Assembly: GCF_020184175.1 (NCBI RefSeq)
Contig: NC_065533.1
Location: 18,746,695 to 18,810,694 of the forward strand
Length of the DNA stretch: 64,000 nucleotides
Direction of reading: 5' to 3'
Origin: Aphis gossypii
Lineage: Eukaryota; Arthropoda; Insecta; Hemiptera; Aphididae
Shown here: piece after piece, positions 50,360-64,000 of the stretch
Layout of the letters: every line of letters starts with the position of its first letter
Position numbering within the stretch: position 1 is the first letter of the stretch
Translations under genes and position numbers: made by a program
Notes under the pieces: generated by a model
Database searches by the model: none
Told to the model about the DNA's origin: nothing
Seen by the model: the letters and a program-made list of their open reading frames with translations, nothing else

Positions 50360-53300
50360 AAATTAAAATATGCTTTGAATTATATGGTTATTTGGCTTTT
50401 TAATATAACTTATAAAAAATGATAAATTAGTTGCATAAACCAATAAAATCATACATATAAAAGAAACATTTTAAAATAAGATGTGTGTACTACTAACAAA
50501 ATAAAGTAGTTGCATTAAATTTTAAATTTTAAATTCATTATACATCATTTTAATTTATAATAATAGTTCTTATTAATTATTTAGATTCAAAATAAATAAA
50601 TACTTTTAAGTGATTTTGAGGTATTTTCAAATATTAACCGTAATATAAAAACTGTAAATTGAAGTTACAATTTTTTTCTAAAACCACGGTAATCAGTTAA
50701 GTTATTCAGCTATATTTTAAATTAAACTATTTGCATTATAATATTATATAAAGATAATTATTTTATTAATAAATTTTATACTTTCTTTAACAAATATGAG
50801 TTTAAATAATACTATTCTCATAATATTTTAAATTTAAAATATAATTAAAATAATAATAATGTAATTAAAAAATTGTATGCTTGTGTTACATTAGTAAACT
50901 TAAATTTACTAACCTTAATTGGTTTCAGAATGTTAAAGCAAATAAAATATAAATGAAAATATTTTATGTTTAATTAGCGCTTGTTTACAAAGATACTGTA
51001 AATATTTATTCATAAAAGCCAAACAGGTATAATTATTATATTTAACTATATTGACTTTGTAACAAATTAACACCAGAGTTCTCAGACTATGCCAAATTGT
51101 AAATCTTGATTGTAATTCATGATTTTAAATACATATTATCTACCACTGAGTACAGATATTGTAATTGTATATTCAATAATATTATTAAAATAAAAAACAA
51201 TTATTTACTGAATTGTGATAAGAAGTTGACAAATAGGTAATAGATGATCATTCTACTGTACATTCGAATTCTGGTATACTTTGTCACTTTAATGGATGTA
51301 TTAAATTTGTGATCAATAATGAATCAATGTATTATACAAAATTGATTCTGAATGGAGATTGTCTGTCTTTCTATACTACTAAAGGCTGTCAGAACAATTT
51401 TCTGCTAAACAACACTCTAATTTAATATGGACATTCAGCTGCCAATTTTTTAGTTTAATATTTAAATAAAAATAAAAACTTTGAAAATCATCTTAAAAAT
51501 TGAGAAAGAGAGCAAACTATCAAGCCAGCTTTAAATAAAAGTAAAATATTTACATCATCGTATTTTTTATGATTACCTACCTATCGCTTATTTACAAGTT
51601 TTAACGTTTTGTTATTTTGATGTTTTTTAGTGATAAACTGTAGCGTTCTATTTGTGATCAAGAGACCAGTTATATACACTGTTTAAAAAAGAACCTACAT
51701 CATCTTCGTATTTTTATAAGTAATTAGTCTTTTTTTTATCAAGTTTAAAATATTAAATTTATACTATTGGAACATATAATTTACCATTAGAATTAATAGT
51801 TAGGAAATTATACCACAGAATATATAGGCAATCAGAATGAACTGTAATATACTTACTATACTATATAATATTATAGTAATATATAGGTAGGTTATGTAAT
51901 ATTTTTGATAAAAATTAATCAATTTTACCTTAAGGTTAATAAGGGTGTCTGGTACAGTGGAGAAGTTTATCAGTCTAACTAGAGGTCGACTGGAAAGAGC
52001 TTAGCTTGCCGCAAAATGCAAAATAAAAATAAGATATGGGTATTGATGATTTTTTTATTTTGAAAATCTATAATAAATATTATAACTAACATACTATACA
52101 TTTTTAATTAAAGGCTGACTCAACACTGTTTCAGATCAGATTTGTTTTTCACAATTAATGATTTATTATATTAAATTCGGAAAATTTAACACAAACAGCA
52201 CAATGATTCTAACTTTATGATGCGAAGTACATTTGAAACCTATTAAACTAGACTAGTGACCGTGTTTTTTATATTCTTTTGTTAGATGTGTAGTATTGGT
52301 AATTTGGTTTTCTTGTTATTTTTGTAGGAATAGTAGTAGGTAATAATAGTACAAGTTAACCATACGTTCACACAATGTAAAAATTTCTTTTTTTGGGTAG
52401 GGGGGGCTAAGTTTTTTCCGTTAGCTATACGCCTATACATTATATTAATATAGCAATAGGAACTATCCTTATTATTTATTATAAATTTATAATTAATTCA
52501 GTATTATTTTTGATATTCTAATACAATAGGTAGGCATTTAAAGTATTAATTTTTATACAAATTAAAAACATGTCACTTATTTTTTAAATCATTTATTGGG
52601 ACCATTTTTTTCTTATATACAAACAATGAATTACTAAGGTAGTTCTTTTTTTATATTTTATTTTTATTTTCATACAATATCCTAATTCTTAATGTGTCTT
52701 GTTCAAATTTGATAAAATGTGTAAGTTGTAGATATAAAATGGTCATTGTTAATAATTATCAAAGATAATGACACTGTTTTATTGTAACGAATATTAACAT
52801 TTAAATAAATACATTATGTTGTTAGTGGGCGTAGAAATGAAATTCAAAGGGGGGGGAGAGGATTCACTTCTCTTCTAGGGCCTAGAGCAGTGGTAATCGA
52901 CTACAGCCCACGATTATTGACCAGCCCCTCAAAATATTAAATCAAAATTTAAATCATATTTATTAGAAGTGTAAAATTTGTAAAATTTAATAGAAATGAC
53001 TATTTTCCATTACTTATCGATAATTACATTGCTTATTAAATTTAACCACATGCAGTCACAAACTCACAGCCTATCTATAAATATCGTCTAAATATAAATA
53101 AATTTTTATGTAGCGAATTACTCCAAAAAATATTTTGCTTTGGGATATAAAAATAAAAATATATGTTTTCATACAAAAAAGTAAAAACTTAAAAAATTGT
53201 AGCTGTACCTATTTCGACTGAAAATTGTTTTTAAAAAACATTAATAGATTTTAAAACAATAAGTGTTGTTCAATAAAAGAATTTATCACCCCTCACCAGT

Positions 53301-56300
53301 ACACATTTTTAGACTTCACAAATGAATTCCTTTCCGGAAATATGTTTTTTCACATTAACGATCGGATTCGCTGACGTTATTATTCGGTTAATTTCATGTT
53401 TTATATAAATAGGTATGCAGGTATAACAGGTTAATGAATAATAGAAAAAAAAACCTAGGTTTTAATAACGTACCTATAGAAAAATAATGTGAAAACGGAG
53501 GTAGACGTATTGATGATAATTGGTAAGTGTTGAATAATTGTTTTTTCAGCTTCGTTCTGCTATAAGTACTGAAAACGTTCGATGTCTATTTTAAATTCGC
53601 TAGACCGAAAAATAATAATAATATTCGGAAATAAAACAAATTGCAGTAAGTTTAAATATTCGCATTTGAATAAAATAAATCGGTACCACGTTAAAAAATA
53701 AAATACAATTACTTACCTGATGGACAACTGACTCGCGTAGTCGTATAAACTTAATATGTACGAACTATAGGTATTGGGTTTTCGGTCATAACCTTAGTGG
53801 CCAGATGCATATAATATATATGCCTAGATAATCACCAAATATATAAGAGTTAACTCTCGCAGTCTTCCTTGCCATCTTGAGCGTCTTGCAGGTAAATTTT
53901 GAAAATTGTGTATACATCATACGACATGATACATCGTCTATAATATTTTTAAATTTGTTGGTCGTCATTAAATTATAGTTATTTGTTTAATCGTTTTCGT
54001 TTTAGGTGCTTAATAAAATCGTTTAAATACAATGGCATATAAGGTGTAATTAAAACATTCAAAACTAAAATATGATTTTCTCCTCTTTTATCTGATCGAT
54101 TATTTAATTGTCAGCTGTTCCGTTTAGTTTGTAATGGTTTTTATTTATTGTTTTTTTTTTTTTTTTTTTTTTTAAATGGTTTTGTATTTTATAATATTTT
54201 TAAACTGATTTTACCTATACCTTAGTGGTATAAAAGGATGTTTCAGCATTTTAAAAACGACATGTTTTTTTTTATATCAACACTTGAATAATCGACTTCA
54301 AATAACCTGGGAGGTATTAGTTCTACTTCTCCTTCCCCAGTAATGCACTGATATTCACTGATGCAGCAAGAATACTCTTTTATTGTATATGCAATCAGAC
54401 ACGTACAGGCAAGTTTAACCACCCCTCTACCAAAAATAAAAAATAATTGTAACAATTACATAGTGATCGGGATTTTACAGTAACGTATGTGTGTGTGTGT
54501 GTGTGTGTAATATTGATTATTTTAAATTTTTTTATGAACTTCCATCATTTTTTTTTTTTGTGTACGTGCCTGTATGCAATCGTGTGTAGCGTGTTGCGTG
54601 TGGTTGATACAAATGGGAAAGAAAATGAATAAAATTATCGTGTGTGCTAAAATTTAAAATTTAAATAAATAATAAATTTAACTTAAATATTGTAAAATTG
54701 ATATGGAGAAAAATATTAACTTAATTAAGAAATACATTTTTCTTAACCGATAATGTGTATAGGTAGTGATTGTTGTGTAACTTTCAAATTGTAGGTAAAA
54801 ATAATGAGTAGATAATTTGTTAAAAATACTTTCGAAGCATATGTATTTGTATATATATATATATATATATATATACATTCAAAATAATCGTAGACGGCGT
54901 ATTGCATAAAAAAAATAATTAATTATATAGTTAGTTTTAATTACAGTTATATAGATAGTAAAAAGCTTGATTTTAACTTAACGGATAATTTTTCTAACTC
55001 ACAGGAAAAAGCCGAATTATTATTGAGTTGACTAGAAAATTAATTACCTGGTTTAGTGAAAAAGTTTTAGAAAACATTTAATATTTTAACTAGTTAATGC
55101 CCCCCCCCCCTTTTGATAATCGAATCCAAACAATGTATTATCTACCATACTGCAATTATAAACGCTTCGGATAATTAAGCTAATTGAAACTATTGTGTAG
55201 GTAAATACATTTAATTGATCGTACTGTAATTTTCACGGCAATATATATAATATAAAAAGTCATAAATCATAATTTATCGCATAATATAATAATATGCTGC
55301 AGCACAAAGTTCAATATACCAATACGAAAGCCGTCCTCGATAGACTCTATTGCCTTACCAAATATATACCGCAGCCATGTACAGCTATTAAACGGATGTT
55401 GTACAAACATTTTAACATTTTTTTTAACCACTTGCCACCCCATTGTCATCATACGACGTGTATCCATCCTGCGCGTAGTATAATGGCAGTGGCGTGTGTT
55501 ATTCATAAAACGTATATTATTATACTTACTTATATTGTGTTGGGGCTGTCGTCGATTTAACGAGTTCGCCCGAGTACCACAATATAATAATAATCATAAT
55601 TCATAATAATGTACCTATATGTGTCATATTATAGTAATGTAATAAATCAATAAAATGTGTATTGTATGAACTGCACTGAATTTGCCGCAAGGAAAATCTA
55701 GTGTCCCTATAGGTACCTGTCTTATCCGGAACACGCGTAAGTTGTGTCGAAATAACGATTTTACCACCAAACTTTGTCACTACCCGGAACATGTATTGTA
55801 CGTAATTATTTAGATGTGCTTAAAAAAAACCTTTTTGTCGGTTTTATACAATGCGATGGGCACGTCTAAGATTACAACAAAATACTGCAGTTGTGGGTAG
55901 CCATTTCCATTGTTTTGAAAAAAAGTATAAGAAAGACATTTTTCGAATTAAATACAAAATTAATCTTTATTTTATCGTGAGGTATAGAATACGTTATTAC
56001 GAACAAAATACAATGACGTTAAACAATAACCGCATTGTGTCTCGGACCTAAATAAGTAAACACTATGATGATGCCCATTTTATTTTCTATTGTTGCGGTG
56101 CTTTTAGATTATAATATTAAATTAATTGGAAACATAAAAATATTTAGGTAGAATATAGACAGGCATTAACCTACTAGATACTAATAGACAAAAATTCAAT
56201 AACTTTTCATATGTTTAATCATTAAAGCTTACTGTAATCAAAATATCTAGAGATAATATTGTATTATTTAATGTACGATCGATCACTATATTACAATATT

Positions 56301-58570
56301 GTTGTCAGCTCATGACTCGAAGGCAATTTATTACACGCCGAGTTTCGGAATGATAAATGGGATATATGTTTATTGGTTAACGGTGTTAGACTACCTACGC
56401 TTTTGTTCTTTTAGAAAACAAGTTTTGGAATGGCAAAAGTCTATCCATAAAACATTCAAATGATCGAATGGCACGACTGCTGATAAATAATTAGGTACAG
56501 AGGTGATAGTTAGCTAGGTGGTCTTTCGGCGTAGTAAAAATTACAAAATTCTCTATGATGGTTACACTTTGCTTTTACATTATATTATAAACACACGTAT
56601 GGAGTAACAATGGAATAATTGCTGTCCAAAAGTATTTCTAAAATTGTGAAAACATAAAGGAAAATAAGATAAAATAAATTGGAATACCTATGAGCTATGG
56701 CAATATTAAGTACGACAATTTAATCGCATTAATTATTATTTCCAATGATTATTGAAATTGATTTTTTATCAGAAGCTCAATAAATTACTTATGATTAATT
56801 TATACTTTCGTACTTCTTAATTTTCTGGTTTTCTTGGTACGTACCTATGTCAAGTACCTACTTACCAAGAAAAATGCTAAATACGTTAAGTATTTATTAA
56901 ATACCTATTTGATTAATAAGATTAAATAAACTGAAATAAAATACTATTTCTTAGTATTTGGATAAACTCGATGCATTAATAAAAGATTTATTAAATAAAT
57001 AAATTGGAGTTTAGTTTGATGAAACTTGTTTTTGATATCCAATCATGCTTAAAACGTTTATTTTTTTATTACCTAAAGGCTAAAACTTAAGAAATGTTTT
57101 CGACACTAAAATAAATCTAAGGTAACGTAACTATACAATTTTGTATGCATTTATTGTATTCGATTTTATTCCGTATTCTATCAAATCGATTAATATATAT
57201 ATATATATAAGTTATTTAATACTAACAAATCATGATTTAATTGTCAACTATTCTATTAGAATAAACATATTTAATAATTAATTATCGAACTACGAAATTA
57301 CAGTACTACACAGTAACAAACTTTTTTTTAGAAATTAACTAAGTAAAGTGTCTGAAGTCACTAGTTTTAGGATTTTATTTTAACTTCTATTTGCATTGTG
57401 TAGAAAAATATTTTAAACATTAAATTAATGTTATATATGATATTAACATCGTTTTCATATCGGCTTTCATTAGTTTTCAGAATATTATAAAACCAGTATT
57501 ATTTATCGGGGAACTGGGTAATTGAGACACAGCGAAGTGGGTATGAATCGTTGGGTTAAAAATGTTCACAAATATTTTGTCTAAAAATCAATTATTTTTT
57601 TGAAAATCTATGTGATTATATAAATTGAAGAAAAACTAGATTTACCTAAGACATCTAATCATACAAAATTGAGAAAAAAAATACTGTTCAAATAAGTCTG
57701 ATTTAAAATAACTAAGGTTGCAATAGAATTATACAATATCCAAATTGTTTTTTATTGTACCTATGTGAATTTATTGTAAGTTTAAATAGGTAATAACCTA
57801 TTTAAAATGTAAATTGGTAAATAATAATATACACAACATACCTCCTGACACCTAATACATTATTTTATTATATTTTGTAAGCGACGTATGAATACATAGG
57901 TAGTCTGATAGTTATTACTATAAAAATTAAACTTAAGTACTTGTCTCTTTGACATAATGCTTTCTTTTTTTTATTAAATTATTTTTATTGGTGAATTTCA
58001 AAAGAACATTATAATTTTAAGTTACATACAATTCGTTAAAAAAACGTTTAGGAATTCGGTATGGTACATGATTTGATATGGTTAAGTGTTATACCATCCC
58101 ATCTATACCTGAATCATGTAATTTCAAAAATATAACTCATAACAAATCACAATTTACTTTTAATCAATCATGTTTAAAAGTATTGGACTCTATAGGTATA
58201 AAATAATTGAGATAATTATTTTTAATATATATTTTAATATGGCGTGTGGTTCAAATTTATTGCATTAGAAGTATAAGTACAAGTCTTACAGATACAAAAA
58301 AGAATATCGATTGAAAGCGTGTAGTTAATATAACACCGAAAGAGAAAATTACATTTAAACGATAAAAAGTTAATGCCTAAAAAATAAATATAAACACATT
58401 TTTTGGGTAACATTGAATATTATTGGTTATTATCGAAAAAGAAAAATTGGTATAAAAATGTATAATATTGACAAATACAACATGTCTTAAAAATTACAAA
58501 AGTCCTATCGAGGGCGACGATATAAAACTAATATCAAAATAATTCAATGCTGTTTTTTTTTTTTTGGCCA
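50360..58570. other. AT-rich intergenic stretch with simple repeats
   Basis: No gene supported. It holds a (GT)n run at 54488-54508, a (TA)n run near 54852-54874 and another near 57196-57209. At 52890 AGAGCAGTGGTAATCGACTA resembles a hAT-type terminus but no partner was found. ORFs at 53786-53968, 54243-54455 and 55267-55560 lack splice signals or family resemblance. Confidence 0.4.
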
Positions 58571-58576
58571 ATCTTA

Positions 58577-58611
58577 TTATTTGAAGCGAAAGTTGTCGAA
58601 ATCTTCAGTGT
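58577..58611 (-). CDS. Possible terminal coding exon (TEDFDNFRFK)
   Basis: A minus-strand branch-like CTAAT and pyrimidine-rich tract precede AG at 58613-58612, then a phase-1 frame reads TEDFDNFRFK and stops at TAA. Short, with no family evidence; listed only because acceptor and frame look deliberate. Confidence 0.15.
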
Positions 58612-60113
58612 CTAGTTTAGAGAGTGAAACATTAGGTATTAGCATAATCAGCGCGCGACATGATCAGCAGAGTGATTAGGATGCGATAATGAGGGAGGAG
58701 ATAAAATTATAAAATTACATTACCCATACACATTAACGCAGACATGGCACTTGATGGGAAGGTTTAATAACACACATTAGTTATACCATTAATTATATTG
58801 AATATATTGTATATACTTACGAATTACGAAGTAATATCCATTTAACGTAAAAGATATTCATTATCTCAGAAAATACGACATGTTTGTAAAAAGTTTTTTA
58901 CTTTTATTTTTTCTCTTTTAATTTTTAAGTATGTTTATAAACATACATATTTAACTTCGTATTCTAAATCAAAATATTATTTGAAGTATTTTTATCTATA
59001 TAAATCAAATTTTGGACTTATTTGATAAATTACTCATCTAAAACTCAATTTTCATTTGAACTTAAAATATTCTGCTTAGGAATAAAGAATTAAAAATGCA
59101 TGAAGTCACTAAAAAAGTTTAAATAATTAAAACATAATTACGATAAAAAATGATAAAAATATAATTTTTTTTTTTTTGAAAAATGTATAAATATAAGTAT
59201 TTATAACATTATATAATTATTTTACACAAAGATTAAACAAATGTCCTATAGTATAGGATATTACGTTATATTAAGGTGTCGAAGCTTTATAATGTGAAAT
59301 TTTTTTTATGTTATTAAATGGAGGTATTTACTCTTCTCGTTTAAAAATGCTTATAGGTTTTTGGATTACATTTATTTACTAATCTTTGATAGTCTTTTAT
59401 CCACGAGGTCAAAAGTACGCCCCTATAATTGCATATAGTTATGCAATGAAACAGCTATTAATTGGAAATATGCGAATAATTGCTAAAATTCAAAAAACAT
59501 GATATCTTTTTATTCGTTATTTTAATTAAAATAATTTCTTTCACAGTTTGACTACTTTTACAATTGTTATGTCAGTAAATATTATTAAAATAAATTTTGT
59601 TGCTCATTTATTCGGATTATACTAATCTGTCAATATTATAGTTATTACGTATATTGCAATAAAAATTTACCTAAACTGATAGAATATGAAATTATTATTA
59701 TATAAATCTATTTATTATTTTCGGTATTTTTGATATGCACTTCAAATTTCAATAAATTAAGTACATACATATCTAGGTACATAAAAAGTATTTTTTTGTG
59801 GATATGACTTGACTTGTGCGTCTATTATACTTATCGTTGAATCATTTAATCACTTGACAATAATTATTATATAATATTATAGTATTTATACATAATGTGC
59901 AGTTATTAGGTATAATTATTATTTAAATCATAATTTACTGATGGATGGATTGACGCGTGATTCTGAACACATGGAGAGAAAAATTCCGATTCCAATTCCC
60001 TTCGTGATATTATTGTGTCACTATATACGATCAAACAAGTAGTCACCAGGTACCTTTTTTACATTCTTGTAAAAGTTTACAAAGTAGACGCGTACTCTAT
60101 ACTTTGTAAACAA

Positions 60114-60215
60114 ATGTTTAAAATCGAAAACGATGATCCAAGCATGTTTGATGTGTATACTCATCAAAACATGGGTGTTGCTGATAAAAGAAAGTTGCAC
60201 TGTGAAAAGGTCTAA
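60114..60215 (+). CDS. Short unrecognised ORF
   Basis: 33 residues starting MFKIENDDPSMFDVYTHQNM and ending LHCEKV. The composition looks more protein-like than neighbouring AT-driven ORFs. The frame also extends upstream to 60015. A possible donor (AAAAG|GTCTAA) ends it. No family recognised. Confidence 0.2.
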   Translation: MFKIENDDPSMFDVYTHQNMGVADKRKLHCEKV

Positions 60216-60219
60216 ACTT

Positions 60220-63200
60220 TAGTGATCAATCAACAATTTGACGTCTAACAATATTGTTTATGTACAACGTATATGAAGTACTATATAGTATTGTAATAAA
60301 GCACGTCAACACATTGCTTACTAATATTATCATACATCGTAGTATGCAGTGGCTATTTTTGTTTGTACTACGACACATTTTGTGTACTATGAAATTACTA
60401 ACGTGCACTACGGAAAATCAAGATGTGCACCACCTTTATAATACTATATTACATTCTGCAATCATACCTTGGACGAATTGATAGTAACTATAAGCTCAAA
60501 TTTAAATATGTGGACTACGGAAAATAAAAAAAAATGGCCACTGGTATAGTATGTGGGTTGATGACGTAGTGGTGTGTTATTAATTTTCACACGGTGGTAT
60601 TATAAATTAAATATTAAATTGTATACTACTTGCCACGAATGTGTGTATTTTTAGTATCCTTTTTAGTATCCTATTATCGGAAAAAAAATTACTTCCATTC
60701 GCACGCTATATGCGACTGCGATATTATAATATAATAATAATTATTACCTACCTATATCAGCAGTTTTCAACCATTTTTATATCTGACTAGCACCTACACA
60801 TTTTGAACTTTTTTCCCGTAAGTATCATTTGTCTTGATCTAAAACACTTTTTTTTGCTTGTGTAAAAAAGTATAATAATATGTACATGTATGGACATTTT
60901 TATTGGGAATTAAATAATTATGAAAATATAAGCACTCTTAATGTACAGAAGTAAAATTAAGTGTGTACCATAATTATTTTTGTTATTACCACAACGATAA
61001 TGGTTTAAAATTGATATACTCCAATGAGTAATGAGAAGGTAGTTAGTGGAGTTTTGAATGAACGATGACATGACTTATCGGTTTCCGTGTTGATACATTT
61101 AGGTCTTACATCATTTTCTACGTTCAATTTATGTGTATATTATTAGTTTTTATTTACAATAAGTGAAATAATGTATTTTGACACAAAAATGATAAAAAAA
61201 CTGTAGAACTTTTGCGAACAAAGTCAATATTTAATGTTGATATTGATTTTTTTTTTTAATGTAGGTCTTAAATTGTTTCCAGCTGAGGGATGTGATTTTC
61301 ACGTTTTCGCCATTGCATGTAATAATTAATATTCCACGTAGGTATATCTATTCAGTTTAAAACAACTCATTACAATACACAATCGTCAAACTGGAACACG
61401 ACGCCTGCGGACGGATCGTGCGGTCGTGTACCTCCTGTACCTGATATATTATATAGTTATACGTACAAAATAATATAAACATGATGATACTTTTATATAA
61501 AAGAAAAATAATTATTTCTAAAACTATTAAAGTTTTTGAAAGTATTTCTTTTACATAATTTTAAGTATTAAAAAAATTATATTTTTCTAAAAACTAATAA
61601 TATATTTTTACTATTGTAATTTTTACATTTTTTTTTTTGTATCGATAACATACATTTTTAGTTGCATTTTCTAAGGAAAAAGTTTTTCAATGCATAAATA
61701 TCGAATCTGGACGATTAGTTTATGTATTACATGTATTTAAAGTTAAGATGAATAAAATAGTGTGCCAAAATGTTAGCGGTTTACCACCTAAAAGTGCCAC
61801 TCCTCACTGTTCATCTAAACTTTAAATAGGTACTGATAACTTAATCTTTTAAACTATAGCCTATAGGTACAACTCAGTGACATACAATTAGTTTATATAT
61901 TTTCTCTAAGTTACAAACGGTCTGAAATAATAGTTTATTTAAAGCCTTATTATTTGTTGATGAATAAAATTGTAATAAACTTTACCTAGATAATATGTAA
62001 AAATTATCCTAATGCATACGATTACATGCTTTGTCTCAGTATTTGAAAAAAAATATTAAGAGTAATTTTGATAATCAACTAATAAATAACTCCCCAATGA
62101 ATTAATAATTAACTCAATTATTATCAGTCATTATTGGTGCTCTTTAATTATTTCTACTACAATACAGCTCCACCCACAAAATAAAATCGCCCGATATTGA
62201 CTAGTTTTTCTTTTCGTGGCTGTCACACTTCATTGTACCTGGCTATGCAAAATCATAGTGCCTAATTAAATAACACAATTATCTAAAAAAAATTACAATT
62301 TGAAATCGGTTCGTCATTTTTTAATACCTAGCCAATATCACCTCTATAATGGGTATTGAACGGTGAATAGACATCACGGGTAACCCATTTAACCTTTCCT
62401 GAAAATCATTATATATAATAAAAACGACTATATAAAACACTGTTACACAACAAACGATATCAAATAAAATAAAAATATCTATGACAATATACTTGTAGAT
62501 TATTAATTTTATTCGTTTTCAATTACGAAAATGACCTTTTTACAATTTCTAATTTTATAGCTTGTGTATGTAGTATAAATTAAATAATATGAATATAATA
62601 AATATTGTATTGTTATAGATTTTACAGAAAATTTAATATTATTCCAAACAAATAGTTATGACTGTTGACATAATATTATGATATAACCATGTATACGTGG
62701 GAATAACTATGTTGTTTTAAGTTGTGTACTGTCATCATATTTTTAGTTCCACAATATTGAATTAAATGTTTATTTTCTTTGTTTGCGAACTATTTTCATA
62801 TAAAAATAAGAAATCTCAAAATTGTTTTCAAACCAAATTTTTAAATCATAAGGTATTTTAAAACAAAATATTTTATCTAAATAATATATTTACATTTTAC
62901 TCATCTAAGGGTATACTACAGATACTAGCTTATTTGTAACTTTTACCCACCTAAATAAGTACGATCTGAGTATGACAATATATATATATATATATTATAT
63001 GTTTGTATTTCCCTATCTTTAATTAAAAATGTCCACTTTATTTTTATTTCTTTACATAGATTACAGGTAAGTACTAAGTTAATTTCAGATATTATATAGG
63101 ATTTTTGCAATACTTTTTAGACGATAAGTGTTGGTAATAGGTTGTGAAATATTTTTCTGGTTATTTTTTCGAATGTGTTGCGACCGAATTAAAATGTTTA

Positions 63201-63747
63201 CCACACGCGACAAAAATGTATTGAATGGAAAATTTTGAAAATTGTACTACAAACATCAATTGAAAAAATACACTGAGCAGGATTGAATAAATGCTGCTTG
63301 CGGTCGGAGAAAACTTTAAGGGCGTAAATCTAATTAATATTAAACCGTGGATAATGAATTACTTTTAATTTCATAACTATATTATTTATACCAAGTATCA
63401 TCAAATCGTCGTGGGCCGTGACTATATTTTGATATGATACGTATGTATACCTAATATGATATTATTAAGATTATGTCAGACCGCACTATTTATTTTCTAT
63501 TTCTGACGACCCACACACAACATATATATACAACATAATACATCGCGTGCGCGTTTAACAAAACCAACAATGAAGGTTTTTGTAGCTTTAATATTCAAGT
63601 GAATGTACCTGTTATCAAACTATTATAAAGTTACGAATATTATTTGTGTTTGAGGTTGATTTTTTCTGTGATAAGTACTTCAATTTTTATGCAAGTATTA
63701 CGAATTGCTGTGTAAGTGATGTTACAATTTAAAGACGCTCTTGTATT
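60220..63747. other. AT-rich intergenic stretch
   Basis: No gene supported. One GC-richer block at 61376-61440 has an exon-like minus-strand frame (see findings). At 60760 CAGCAGTTTTCAACCATTTT resembles hAT-type ends but has no partner. A (TA)n run lies near 62975-62995. Confidence 0.4.
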
Positions 63748-63987
63748 TCACCAAGAAATTGATTTATTGTATAAAAAACTCAAACAGTTAATATATACGA
63801 ATACGGATAACGTTCTGCTGCCCTCGAGTTTGAGAATACGTCCATTGTTCGCTCTAATATCAAAGATAGTAATATAATATATTATTAATTCTGTTGAACG
63901 TAAATGTTTCAATATTACGCACAGTGTGTCAGAGAAAAAGAGTAAAAAATTTGCTGCCTCTCTGACATCATCTTGATTAGTATGCAT
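63748..63987 (-). CDS. Unrecognised ORF at the window edge, possibly a partial exon
   Basis: 79 codons from MHTNQDDVREAANFLLFF to a TGA, with hydrophobic stretches (ANFLLFFSDTLCVIL, ELIIYYITIF). The 5' part may continue beyond the window. No domain recognised; a membrane or receptor fragment is one possibility, chance is another. Confidence 0.2.
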   Translation of the reverse strand: MHTNQDDVREAANFLLFFSDTLCVILKHLRSTELIIYYITIFDIRANNGRILKLEGSRTLSVFVYINCLSFLYNKSISW

Positions 63988-64000
63988 ATAATATAGTATA

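Noticed and set aside
52885..52925. AGAGCAGTGGTAATCGACTA as a hAT terminus
   Set aside because: No partner end or target duplication found nearby.
53786..53968. Minus-strand ORF containing MARKTARVNS, briefly histone-H3-like
   Set aside because: The resemblance ends after a few residues; no histone core follows.
54243..54455. Minus-strand ORF with VVKLACTCLIAYTIKEYSCC
   Set aside because: Cys-containing but no signal peptide, splice borders or repeat Cys pattern; not supportable.
55267..55560. Overlapping ORFs on both strands
   Set aside because: Both strands open over the same block, no domain or splice sites; likely a diverged repeat.
1..64000. tRNA genes and CRISPR arrays
   Set aside because: No convincing cloverleaf with box A/box B spacing and no spaced direct repeats were seen by eye; CRISPR is not expected in animal DNA.

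Overview
The window is A+T-rich nuclear DNA from an insect, most likely an aphid (Hemiptera: Aphididae). Evidence: multi-exon genes with GT-AG introns, very low GC outside a few CpG-rich islands, recurring TAGGTACCTA-type words, a dispersed repeat of a kind I associate with aphid genomes, and an animal-type 5S rRNA gene. The species call is inference. I rebuilt the genes by hand by joining exons and checking that phases agree; no transcript or database support was available.

Layout. (1) 1-6000: a cluster of three related small secreted-protein gene copies that resemble the insect DUF1091-type family. Copy 1 (+, 232-1144) keeps two long open exons, copy 2 (+, 3550-4004) is decayed, and copy 3 (-, first exon near 5785) is inverted. 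All three share the same 5' flank. (2) 6823-7233: a 411-bp hAT-type miniature element with terminal inverted repeats and a perfect 8-bp target duplication. (3) 8105-21783 (-): a nine-exon fibulin-1-like extracellular matrix gene with signal peptide, anaphylatoxin-like modules and one cbEGF module per phase-1 exon. As assembled it ends inside an EGF module and lacks a fibulin C-terminal domain. (4) 21784-28689: mostly noncoding, with an intact solitary 5S rRNA gene (-, 26906-27023). (5) 28690-40321 (-): a complete 24-exon gene (1535 codons, all phases consistent) for a WDR63/DNAI3-type axonemal dynein intermediate chain, with an insertion of about 310 residues in the first WD region and a long charged C-terminus. 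(6) 40322-47062: transposon remnants, one orphan first-coding-exon candidate (44713-44746) and a CpG-rich promoter region. (7) 47279-50197 (+): a complete five-exon DESI2/PPPDE-family deSUMOylase/deubiquitinase-like gene of 172 residues. (8) 50350-64000: AT-rich and largely noncoding, with a few weak exon-like fragments.

The genes do not form a functional unit: matrix protein, sperm or cilium dynein subunit, and housekeeping isopeptidase. The least expected items are the DUF1091-like cluster with its conserved 5' flank, the insertion in the dynein chain with a possible 44-nt intron or frameshift inside it, and the truncated fibulin end.
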